Origin: CAYJHC01 sp964370035
GTDB taxonomy: Bacteria > Bacillota > Clostridia > Peptostreptococcales > Anaerovoracaceae
DNA length: 6,626 nt
Reading direction: 5' to 3'
Assembly: GCA_964370035.1 (NCBI GenBank)
Contig: CAYJGT010000071.1
Coordinates: 1 to 6,626, forward strand
The stretch's first letter is position 1; each line of letters begins with the position of its first letter. Made by a program: the position numbers and the translations under genes. Under the pieces are notes generated by a model. The model searched no databases and was not told the origin of the DNA. It saw only the letters and a program-made list of their open reading frames with translations. Positions 1-5,949 of the stretch are shown here, piece by piece.

Positions 1-68
1 GCCATAACATATATGACTTAGCCAACACTTTCAAGCCAGAGGAAGCAGTTAAAGCCGAATTAAGTTAA
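1..68 (+). CDS. C-terminal end of an unidentified protein (partial)
   Basis: The frame beginning at base 3 is open to a TAA at 66-68 and reads HNIYDLANTFKPEEAVKAELS; the other two forward frames hit stops in this stretch. A strong intrinsic terminator starts 36 bases after the stop, which supports a real gene end. Only 21 residues are visible. The tail looks soluble, with a charged amphipathic end (PEEAVKAEL). I do not recognise the family. Because its terminator separates it from the downstream promoter, it is probably not co-transcribed with the succinate genes. Confidence 0.5.
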   Translation, partial: HNIYDLANTFKPEEAVKAELS

Positions 69-103
69 AGTAATAGTTTTATAATTCTTCTATACAAAAT
101 TAC

Positions 104-138
104 AGGTGCAATTCCCAAAAGAATTGCGCCTCTTTTTA
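104..138 (+). terminator. Intrinsic terminator of the upstream gene
   Basis: An 11-bp stem pairs 104-114 (AGGTGCAATTC) with 121-131 (GAATTGCGCCT), with one U-G wobble and a 6-base loop, CCAAAA. A T-rich run (CTTTTTAT) follows directly. This is the textbook form of a Rho-independent terminator and isolates the partial upstream gene from the promoter at 180. Confidence 0.9.
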
Positions 139-179
139 TGTATACCGAGTTCTTTTAACAAATTATTTCCAAAATAGGG

Positions 180-208
180 TTGACATGGCTGAATCTATAT
201 ACTAATAT
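180..208 (+). promoter_or_regulatory. Sigma-A-type promoter for the exchanger/cat1/sucD unit
   Basis: A perfect -35 box TTGACA (180-185) is followed at exactly 17 bases by TAATAT (203-208), which matches 4 of 6 positions of the -10 consensus. The predicted transcription start is near 215, giving a leader of about 118 bases before the exchanger ATG. It lies after the upstream terminator and before the first gene of the unit, as expected. The weak point is the -10 box; AT-rich DNA at 270-305 offers other TATAAT-like strings (for example 274-279) but without a good -35. Confidence 0.65.
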
Positions 209-221
209 TAAGTTGATAAGT

Positions 222-239
222 TTGATAATTATTTAACTA
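222..239 (+). promoter_or_regulatory. Putative Rex operator
   Basis: The 18-bp sequence TTGATAATTATTTAACTA matches the Rex consensus TTGTTAA-N4-TTAACAA with one mismatch in each half site (12 of 14 conserved positions). It would sit at about +8 to +25 of the predicted transcript, a good place for a repressor. Rex is an NADH/NAD-sensing repressor that often controls NADH-consuming fermentation genes in clostridia; control of this unit is inference. A second TTGATAA copy lies 9 bases upstream (213-219). AT-rich DNA can produce such matches by chance. Confidence 0.45.
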
Positions 240-332
240 TCTATGGTGTTTCAGGTTCACTTGTGCATTTATATATAATTTTATACTTCAAGCTTACTAT
301 AAAATAACAAGTTTAAAGAAAGTAGGTGTATT

Positions 333-1715
333 ATGCAATTTGATTTAATAGGAATAATAACGGATCCATTTGTGCTCATGTTTATTGCAGTTGCCACTGG
401 AATTTTATTCGGAAAAATAAAATTTGGAAAATTCAATTTTGGGACTTCAGGCACCCTCTTCACAGGCCTTTTAATTGGATGGGGCGTCTACACTTTCGGA
501 ACTAGCATATTGGAAAAAAGTCCCGAAGAACCCGGATTTGAGGCTGTTTCCAAAATGTTAGAAGAGGGAATAATTCACAGCTATTTCTTTAACGCTTCTT
601 TAATTTTCTTCGTTGCAGCAGTAGGCTTGCTTGCCGCAAAAGATATGGGCACGGTTTTAAGAAAATACGGAAAAACCTTCATAATTATAGGATTTTTAGT
701 TACTTTAGTTGGGGCAGGAGCAACATACGCTGCTACTGCTGTAATTCCTAAAAGTGATCCATATGAAATTGCTGGTGTTTATACAGGAGCTCTCACCAGT
801 TCACCAGGGTTAGGCGCTGCAATAGAAACTGCTGAAGGTCACGCAACTGAATATGCTAATAACTATGAGAGTTTAAGCCCAAATGATAAAGCTCTGGTAA
901 TCGATATTATTGACGATCCCTCTGTTACCCTAAAAAACACTGCCACCCTTTCACAAGAGCAAAAGGACACTTATATTTCCAATGCAGTTGCAGGAGTTGG
1001 TATAGGCCATGCTATCGGGTATCCTTTCGGTGTTATAATCGTAATTTTTGCAGTTAACTTTTTTGATAGAATATTTAAAATGGATATAAACAAGGAAAAA
1101 CAAAGGTTTGCAGAAGAAATGGCACAAGCTAAAGCACTTTCCGGGAAAAAAGACGACTTACCAAATACTGCTTTTTCTATAGCAGCCTTTTCCGTTACTT
1201 GTTTCGTTGGTTACCTAGTAGGAAGCATTGAGATATATCTAGGCCCATTAGGTTACTTTAGTTTAGGGGCAACAGGTGGTACTTTAATTATGGGCTTAGT
1301 TCTTGGGTATATTGGTAAAATTGGCGGAATGTCATTTAGGATGGATCCTAAAGCATTGGCTATGGTAAGAGAACTTTCATTAGCCTTCTTCCTAGCAATC
1401 GTTGGATTAAAGTACGGATACAGAACATTTGAAGCCTTATTTGGTTCAGGAATATATTTAGCCCTTACATCTTTATTCGTAGGAATAATAGCAATGTCAG
1501 TAGCCTTTATCTTAGGAAGATATGTATTTAAGTTAAACTGGATTATGTTATGTGGAGCAATATGTGGCGGTATGACTTCTACCCCTGGATTAGGAGCAGC
1601 AATTGATGCTTTAGAAAGCGATGACCCAGCTGCAGGATATGGCGCAACCTACCCATTCGCTTTGTTAGGAATGATAATTTTCACCATTGTATTACATAAG
1701 CTACCCTTGCTGTAA
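333..1715 (+). CDS. AspT/SucE1-family (AAE) membrane exchanger, likely succinate or dicarboxylate transporter
   Basis: This is a 460-residue polytopic inner-membrane protein, with roughly ten hydrophobic segments estimated by eye. It is an internal duplication. Repeat 1 has FGTSGTLFTGLLIG (36-49), the signature TGALTSSPGLGAAIETA (151-167) and GYPFG (229-233). Repeat 2 has LGATGGTLIMGLVLG (311-325), GGMTSTPGLGAAIDAL (412-427) and TYPF (439-442). This two-repeat plan is that of the aspartate:alanine exchanger family, which includes AspT, YidE/YbjL and the succinate exporter SucE1. Known full-length members are about 540-560 residues with TrkA_C domains between the halves; here the middle is only a short charged loop (about 246-278). 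A hydrophilic insert of about 50 residues (168-216) splits repeat 1 after its signature. The ATG at 333 has AGGTG four bases upstream. Position before cat1 and sucD suggests succinate uptake or exchange; substrate and direction are inferred. I recall that the C. difficile succinate operon also begins with a transporter gene. Confidence 0.85.
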   Translation: MQFDLIGIITDPFVLMFIAVATGILFGKIKFGKFNFGTSGTLFTGLLIGWGVYTFGTSILEKSPEEPGFEAVSKMLEEGIIHSYFFNASLIFFVAAVGLLAAKDMGTVLRKYGKTFIIIGFLVTLVGAGATYAATAVIPKSDPYEIAGVYTGALTSSPGLGAAIETAEGHATEYANNYESLSPNDKALVIDIIDDPSVTLKNTATLSQEQKDTYISNAVAGVGIGHAIGYPFGVIIVIFAVNFFDRIFKMDINKEKQRFAEEMAQAKALSGKKDDLPNTAFSIAAFSVTCFVGYLVGSIEIYLGPLGYFSLGATGGTLIMGLVLGYIGKIGGMSFRMDPKALAMVRELSLAFFLAIVGLKYGYRTFEALFGSGIYLALTSLFVGIIAMSVAFILGRYVFKLNWIMLCGAICGGMTSTPGLGAAIDALESDDPAAGYGATYPFALLGMIIFTIVLHKLPLL

Positions 1716-1737
1716 CATAGTAAATAAATTTACTATG
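1716..1737 (+). promoter_or_regulatory. Perfect hairpin immediately after the exchanger stop codon
   Basis: Bases 1716-1724 (CATAGTAAA) pair perfectly with 1729-1737 (TTTACTATG) around a 4-base loop, starting on the base after the TAA. No T-run follows (CAAAGTGTT), so it is a poor intrinsic terminator. It may protect the 3' end of a processed exchanger transcript or attenuate reading into cat1. The stem is AT-rich, so its stability is modest. Confidence 0.5.
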
Positions 1738-1819
1738 CAAAGTGTTCCTTTCTCGAGTTATGAAAAATAGTCAAATGTTAAATTTATACTAATCATTAGT
1801 CCATGTAAATCAATCAAAC

Positions 1820-1841
1820 GTAACTATTAATATTTAGTTAC
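1820..1841. promoter_or_regulatory. Inverted repeat upstream of cat1, possible operator
   Basis: GTAACTA (1820-1826) and TAGTTAC (1835-1841) are perfect inverted arms separated by 8 bases, ending 35 bases before the cat1 ATG. The arm spacing (one and a half helical turns between centres) would suit a dimeric regulator. It could also form a 7-bp RNA hairpin ahead of the cat1 ribosome binding site. It does not match the Rex consensus. No convincing promoter was found in this 161-base spacer. Confidence 0.35.
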
Positions 1842-1876
1842 AAGCTCATTGTATTTTAAAGTTAAGGAGAGTTGTT

Positions 1877-3385
1877 ATGATGCACGATAATTTAAAATCA
1901 CGAATCCGTTCTGAAAAAATCTACCAATATATTAAAACTCCTGAAGAAGCCGCGATGCTGATTTCAAATAACATGGTTATTGGAGTTAGCGGATTTACTC
2001 CATCAGGGTATCCAAAAGCCGTACCTCTTGCAATTGCAAATAGAGGCCATAATGGAGAAAAGTTAGGATTAACCTTATATTCAGGAGCTTCAGTTGGCCC
2101 TGAAATAGATGGAGCTTGGGCAGAATCTGGAATTCTAAAAAAAAGGCTTCCTTATCATACTGATGCAACGATTAGAAATAGTATTAATGTAGGAGAGCTT
2201 GAATACTTAGACATGCACCTTTCTCACTCCCCTCAATACGTAAATTATGGCTTTCTACCTAAAATTGATGTTGCAATAATTGAAGCGGTTGCAATAACTG
2301 AAGAAGGACATATTATCCCTACTACTGGCGTAGGTAACTCAGCTACATTTGTAAAAACATCAAAAAAAGTAATAATAGAGGTTAACACTTCTAAGCCCAT
2401 GGCACTTGAAGGAATGGCGGATATATACATGGTTGAAAATCCTCCTCACAGAAAACCCATACCTATTAATCATCCTTCAGATAGAATTGGTACTCCTTAT
2501 ATTGAATGTGGGTTTGATAAAATTGCCGCAGTAGTAATTACTGACTCGCAAGATAAAACACGACCTTTAGGCTCAGTCGATAAAGACTCAAAGAGAATTT
2601 CAGACAACATATTAAAGTTCTTAGAAGGTGAAGTTTCATCCGGTAGATTAACCAATAACCTACTTCCCCTCCAGTCTGGAGTCGGCAGTGTTGCAAATGC
2701 AGTATTATACGGCTTAGAAAAATCAAGCTTTGAAAACTTAACTTGCTATACAGAGGTAGTGCAAGATTCTATGCTTGACCTTCTTAGAAGCGGTAAAGCA
2801 GTAATGGCTTCTACAACAGCTGTTTCTCCTTCTCCGGAAGCGTTAGTAAGATTTGAAGAAGAAATTGACTTTTTTAAAGACAAAATAATCCTTAGACCTC
2901 AAGAACTAAGCAATAGCCCTGAAGTTGCACGAAGGCTTGGTGTGATAGCCATGAACACAGCTATTGAATTCGATATTTATGGCAACGTTAATTCTACACA
3001 CATTATGGGTTCTAAACTAATGAACGGAATTGGCGGATCAGGAGACTTTGCTAGAAATGGAGCAATCTCCATCTTCAGCACCACTTCCACTGCAAAGGAC
3101 GGTAAAATATCTTCTATAGTTCCGATGGTCTCTCATGTAGATCACACCGAACACGATGTTATGGTTGTAGTAACAGAGCAAGGATTTGCGGACCTTAGAG
3201 GCCTAAGCCCAAAAGAAAGGGCTATCAAAATTATCGAAAACTGTGTGCACCCAGATTATAAAGACCAGATGCTCGACTACTTTAAAAGGGCTTGCGCAGA
3301 AAGCCATCAGCAAACCCCACATATATTAGAAGAGTCCCTTTCATGGCATATAAACTACATGAAGAAAGGAACAATGAAAAAATAG
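1877..3385 (+). CDS. cat1: Succinate CoA-transferase (acetyl-CoA hydrolase/transferase family)
   Basis: This 502-residue cytoplasmic enzyme belongs to the class I CoA-transferases of the acetyl-CoA hydrolase/transferase type and probably moves CoA between acetyl-CoA and succinate, yielding succinyl-CoA and acetate. Visible marks are SGFTPSGYPKAVP (38-50), QSGVGSVANAV (266-276), YTEVVQD (291-297) with the presumed catalytic Glu293 that forms the glutamyl-CoA thioester, GIGGSGDFARNG (384-395), and HTEHDVMVVVTEQGFADLRG (423-442). Glu293, Asn346 and Gly387 sit one position before the Glu294, Asn347 and Gly388 I recall for Acetobacter AarC, so the active site looks intact. The ATG at 1877 has AAGGAG seven bases upstream; a second ATG follows directly, but the first has better spacing. 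Acetate or butyrate transferases share the fold; pairing with sucD favours succinate, as in C. kluyveri Cat1. Confidence 0.88.
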   Translation: MMHDNLKSRIRSEKIYQYIKTPEEAAMLISNNMVIGVSGFTPSGYPKAVPLAIANRGHNGEKLGLTLYSGASVGPEIDGAWAESGILKKRLPYHTDATIRNSINVGELEYLDMHLSHSPQYVNYGFLPKIDVAIIEAVAITEEGHIIPTTGVGNSATFVKTSKKVIIEVNTSKPMALEGMADIYMVENPPHRKPIPINHPSDRIGTPYIECGFDKIAAVVITDSQDKTRPLGSVDKDSKRISDNILKFLEGEVSSGRLTNNLLPLQSGVGSVANAVLYGLEKSSFENLTCYTEVVQDSMLDLLRSGKAVMASTTAVSPSPEALVRFEEEIDFFKDKIILRPQELSNSPEVARRLGVIAMNTAIEFDIYGNVNSTHIMGSKLMNGIGGSGDFARNGAISIFSTTSTAKDGKISSIVPMVSHVDHTEHDVMVVVTEQGFADLRGLSPKERAIKIIENCVHPDYKDQMLDYFKRACAESHQQTPHILEESLSWHINYMKKGTMKK

Positions 3386-3392
3386 CGATAAA

Positions 3393-3423
3393 TCAACAGT
3401 GAATTTTTCAAAAATGTTATAAT
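3393..3423 (+). promoter_or_regulatory. Possible internal promoter for sucD (extended -10)
   Basis: TGTTATAAT (3415-3423) is a perfect extended -10 element (TG-n-TATAAT). The best -35 candidate is TCAACA (3393-3398), 4 of 6 matches but with a long 19-base spacer; extended -10 promoters often tolerate a weak -35. The predicted start, near 3430, leaves a short leader that still includes the sucD ribosome binding site AGGAGG (3442-3447). This would let sucD be made apart from, or in excess of, the upstream genes. Confidence 0.45.
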
Positions 3424-3454
3424 AGAACAGTAAGTAAAAATAGGAGGAAATAGT

Positions 3455-4849
3455 ATGAAACCAGAAGAAAAGAAAGACTTAGATCCTAGTCAAGAATACA
3501 TTAAAAGCTATATTGATAGAGCAAAAGTAGCACAATCTGAATTCGAATCTTTTTCACAAGAAAAAGTAGATGAGATAGTAATGACAATTGCCAAAGTTGT
3601 TCATGACAATAGTGAAATGTTAGCAGAGATGGCTGTTGAAGAAACAGGCATGGGTAATTATCCTGACAAAGTTATAAAAAATAAAAACAAAGCTAAAATT
3701 ATATGGAACAACTTAAAAGGCAAACAATCTCGCGGAATTATAGAAAGAGAAGAGGCTACTGGCATCACTAAGGTAGCCAAGCCTGTAGGTGTAGTTGCCG
3801 CTATCACTCCTTGCACTAACCCAATTGTAACTCCTATGAGCAATGCAATGTTTGCAGTAAAGTGTGGAAATGCAATAATTATCACACCTCACCATAAAGC
3901 ATTAAAATGTAGTACAAAAACTGTAGACTTAATTAATGCTGAAATCGAAAAATTAGGAGCTCCGAAAAACCTAATTCAAATCCTAAGCGAACAGAATAGA
4001 GATAATACAAGAAACCTAATTCAAACTGCAGATGTAGTAATTGCAACTGGTGGAATGGGAATGGTAAATGCAGCTTATAGCTCAGGAAGGCCTGCCCTAG
4101 GTGTTGGTGCTGGTAATGTACAAGTAATATTAGATCGAGATGTAGATTATAATGTTGCAGTACCAAAAATAATTACCGGAAGGACATTCGATAATGGAAT
4201 CATTTGTTCTGGTGAACAAACTGCTATTTGCCCAGCAGAGTCATATGAAAAAATCATAAAAGTGTTTGAAGATAATGGATCATATATTGTAAAAAGTAAA
4301 GAAGAAACTGAGGCAATTAGAAATGCAGTGTTTGTAGACGGATCAATGAATAGGCACGCAGTAGGCCAAGACGCTGAATCAATAGCTAAGCTTGCTGGTA
4401 TTAAAATTCCAAAAGGAACTAAGCTTATAGTTGTAGAAGGTGAAGGAAATGCAAAAGATGATATACTTTCGCACGAAAAAATGTGCCCTGTTCTTACAGC
4501 TTACAAGTACACTGACTTTAGCGAAGCAATTGAAATCGCAAGGGATAATCTAGAAGAAGAGGGAAAAGGTCATAGTGTGGCTATCCATTCTAACAACCTA
4601 GAAAACATCGAAAAAGTTGGTGAAGAGTTGTGTGTTTCAAGGTTTGTGGTTAATCAGGTTTGTGCAAGCAGCGCTGGAGGTAGTTTCTATAATGGCCTAG
4701 CCCCAACAAATACACTAGGATGCGGAACTTGGGGGCATAATAGCATTTCAGAAAACTTAGACTATAAGCATCTTATGAATGTTTCAAGAATCGCGCACTT
4801 CATGCCAGATAATAAGGTTCCTTCTGATGAGGAGCTTTGGGAACTATAA
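3455..4849 (+). CDS. sucD: CoA-dependent (acylating) succinate-semialdehyde dehydrogenase
   Basis: This 464-residue cytoplasmic member of the acylating aldehyde dehydrogenases would reduce succinyl-CoA to succinate semialdehyde with NAD(P)H, releasing CoA. It covers one whole aldehyde dehydrogenase fold with no alcohol dehydrogenase domain, so it is not AdhE; C. kluyveri SucD is similar in size. Marks are TPCTNPIVTPMSNAMFA (118-134), ATGGMGMVNAAYSSGRPALG (197-216) leading into GVGAGNVQV (216-224), the presumed catalytic Cys251 in FDNGIICSGEQ (245-255), HSVAIHS (373-379) and LGCGTWGHNSISENL (421-435). AGGAGG lies seven bases before the ATG, a near-ideal site. It starts 69 bases after cat1, whose product is its expected substrate. 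Acetaldehyde- or butyraldehyde-forming relatives share these motifs, so the substrate rests mainly on context. Confidence 0.87.
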   Translation: MKPEEKKDLDPSQEYIKSYIDRAKVAQSEFESFSQEKVDEIVMTIAKVVHDNSEMLAEMAVEETGMGNYPDKVIKNKNKAKIIWNNLKGKQSRGIIEREEATGITKVAKPVGVVAAITPCTNPIVTPMSNAMFAVKCGNAIIITPHHKALKCSTKTVDLINAEIEKLGAPKNLIQILSEQNRDNTRNLIQTADVVIATGGMGMVNAAYSSGRPALGVGAGNVQVILDRDVDYNVAVPKIITGRTFDNGIICSGEQTAICPAESYEKIIKVFEDNGSYIVKSKEETEAIRNAVFVDGSMNRHAVGQDAESIAKLAGIKIPKGTKLIVVEGEGNAKDDILSHEKMCPVLTAYKYTDFSEAIEIARDNLEEEGKGHSVAIHSNNLENIEKVGEELCVSRFVVNQVCASSAGGSFYNGLAPTNTLGCGTWGHNSISENLDYKHLMNVSRIAHFMPDNKVPSDEELWEL

Positions 4850-4871
4850 AATATACTAAGAAGCATAAGTA

Positions 4872-4910
4872 ATTTAACCTAGCTAACCTATTTCAAAATA
4901 TTTAACCTAG
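4872..4910. repeat. Short repeats ATTTAACCTAG / TAACCTA after sucD
   Basis: An exact 11-base direct repeat, ATTTAACCTAG, occurs at 4872-4882 and 4900-4910, and a third core TAACCTA lies between them at 4884-4890. Core starts at 4875, 4884 and 4903 are 9 and 19 bases apart. The block lies between the sucD stop and the operon terminator. It might be a protein binding site or a remnant of local duplication; function is unknown. Confidence 0.5.
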
Positions 4911-4970
4911 ATCAATACCACCCTAATGCAGTAGTTTTTTCATCCAAAAGGATTGATTAATGCAAATATT

Positions 4971-5005
4971 AGAAAAGGCCTCCTTAATGTGCGGCCTTTT
5001 CTTTA
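4971..5005 (+). terminator. Intrinsic terminator of the cat1-sucD unit
   Basis: A perfect 10-bp stem pairs AGAAAAGGCC (4971-4980) with GGCCTTTTCT (4993-5002) around a 12-base loop, followed by TT. The A-run of the 5' arm pairs with the T-run of the 3' arm, as is common in Firmicute terminators. It lies 122 bases after the sucD stop and before the next promoter, marking the end of the unit. Because the stem is A/T-flanked on both sides it may also act weakly on the other strand. Confidence 0.8.
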
Positions 5006-5065
5006 GATATAGATTAATTCCTTATCTCAATTTGTTTATACTGCTACTGCTTTTTATTTAGTTAT

Positions 5066-5094
5066 GTTACAATTAAAAAATAGTTACATATAAT
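5066..5094 (+). promoter_or_regulatory. Sigma-A-type promoter for the flavin reductase gene
   Basis: GTTACA (5066-5071, 4 of 6 consensus) and a perfect TATAAT (5089-5094) are separated by exactly 17 bases. It lies downstream of the previous terminator. The predicted start near 5101 gives a leader of about 104 bases. The region is AT-rich, which raises the chance of a fortuitous -10, but the exact spacing favours a real promoter. Confidence 0.6.
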
Positions 5095-5113
5095 AAATTA
5101 TTTTATTTTTAAT

Positions 5114-5134
5114 TTTGCCTTTTTTATAGGCAAA
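5114..5134 (+). promoter_or_regulatory. Hairpin in the flavin reductase leader
   Basis: TTTGCCT (5114-5120) pairs with AGGCAAA (5128-5134) around the loop TTTTTAT. It falls early in the predicted leader, 70 bases before the start codon. Further on, GTCC (5135-5138) can pair with GGAC (5152-5155). No T-run follows either helix, so neither looks like a terminator. I could not match it to a known riboswitch, including FMN types. Confidence 0.35.
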
Positions 5135-5204
5135 GTCCAAAAGCTAAAATAGGACATAAGATTACTCATTTCTATGGCAATTTAATTTTATAAGGAGGCC
5201 AACT

Positions 5205-5876
5205 ATGGATAAAGTAACTTGGCGTGGCGGCGCCCTGCTTGCACCTGTACCACCAATATTAGTAACCTCTGGGACAATGGAAAACCCTAATGTCTTTACC
5301 GTAGGCTGGACTGGAATAATCAACACAATTCCTCCCAGAACTTATATTTCTATACGACCTTCTAGACTTTCCTTTGATTTAATTAAAGAAAGTGGGCACT
5401 TTACTATTAATATGACAACTGTAGATTTGCTCAAAGCTACAGACTATTGCGGCGTAAAATCAGGAAGAGATGTAAATAAATTTAACGAGATGAAACTTAC
5501 AGCCACCCCCTCTTCCCAGGTAACGAGCCCACAGCTTCTAGAAAGCCCTTTAACATTAGAATGCAAAGTCTTTGATATTATTCCCCTTGGAAGCCATCAT
5601 ATGTTTTTAGCAGATATTGTGGCTGTTAATGCAAGAGAGAGCCTTATCGATAAATCTGGCAGACTTAGGCTAGACAAAGCTAATCTACTGGCATATGCTC
5701 ATGGAGAATACTATGAGTTGGGAAAAACATTAGGCACTTTTGGCTTTTCTGTAATGAAGAAGAAAACAAGAGTAAAAAAGTATAAGAAATCGGCAAACAA
5801 AAACTCTGCCACAAATAACAAGTATAATTACCCCAGTAACAAGAAAACCCGCGAAACAAACCTCTATAAAAAGTAA
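5205..5876 (+). CDS. Flavin reductase-like (DIM6/NTAB, flavoredoxin-type) FMN-binding protein
   Basis: This 223-residue soluble protein has the flavin reductase-like fold (split beta-barrel). Members bind FMN and either reduce flavin with NAD(P)H or carry electrons, as flavoredoxin does. Family marks are LAPVPPILVTSG (12-23), VGWTGIINTIPPRTYISIRPSRLS (33-56, in two parts: VGWTGI then PPRTYISIRPSRLS), FTINM (66-70), YCGVKSGRDVNKF (81-93) and YAHGEYYELGKTLGTFGFSV (164-183), where such proteins normally end. The extra 36 residues (188-223) are Lys/Asn/Arg-rich, with twelve basic and one acidic residue, and look disordered; they might bind nucleic acid or membrane phosphate, but no function is known. 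AAGGAGG stands six bases before the ATG. It appears monocistronic. Its electron donor and partner cannot be read from the sequence. Confidence 0.82.
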   Translation: MDKVTWRGGALLAPVPPILVTSGTMENPNVFTVGWTGIINTIPPRTYISIRPSRLSFDLIKESGHFTINMTTVDLLKATDYCGVKSGRDVNKFNEMKLTATPSSQVTSPQLLESPLTLECKVFDIIPLGSHHMFLADIVAVNARESLIDKSGRLRLDKANLLAYAHGEYYELGKTLGTFGFSVMKKKTRVKKYKKSANKNSATNNKYNYPSNKKTRETNLYKK

Positions 5877-5893
5877 TCGAAGAAAGAACCTAC

Positions 5894-5931
5894 AAAAAAG
5901 GTTGTTACAAAGTTTTACAAAACCCTGCAAC
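5894..5931 (-). terminator. Probable terminator of the histidine kinase gene
   Basis: On the minus strand, starting 18 bases after the kinase stop codon, bases 5931 to 5901 can fold as GTTG/CAAC, then CAGG/TTTG with two wobbles and a 3-base bulge, then GTTT/AAAC around the loop TGTA. A run CTTTTTTG follows (complement of 5894-5900). The stem is imperfect, but the six-T run in the right place supports termination. No comparable T-run serves the converging flavin reductase transcript. Confidence 0.45.
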
Positions 5932-5949
5932 AGTTAGTTTATTGGCTCA

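Larger units (their letters stand above)
4850..5204. other. 355-base spacer between sucD and the flavin reductase gene
   Basis: No coding region with a credible start and ribosome binding site was seen on either strand. The stretch holds, in order, a cluster of TAACCTA repeats, a small hairpin (ATCC-AAAA-GGAT, 4942-4953), the operon terminator, the promoter of the next gene, and a leader with a hairpin. Sequence from 5040 to 5115 is very AT-rich. Confidence 0.6.

Noticed and set aside
155..161. A perfect Rex half site TTAACAA upstream of the promoter
   Set aside because: The partner half site at the required 4-base spacing is absent, so it is probably chance.
1785..1790. TATACT as a -10 box for cat1
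   Set aside because: No acceptable -35 sequence lies 16-18 bases upstream, and the leader would be long; the AT-rich spacer makes such strings common.
3967..4025. A 14-base direct repeat (AAACCTAATTCAAA) 45 bases apart within sucD
   Set aside because: Both copies encode NLIQ in the same reading frame inside a protein of normal length; coincidence of codon choice is more likely than a functional repeat.
3658..4166. Several minus-strand open frames of 60-77 codons within sucD
   Set aside because: They lie opposite conserved dehydrogenase motifs, have no credible ribosome binding sites and resemble no family.
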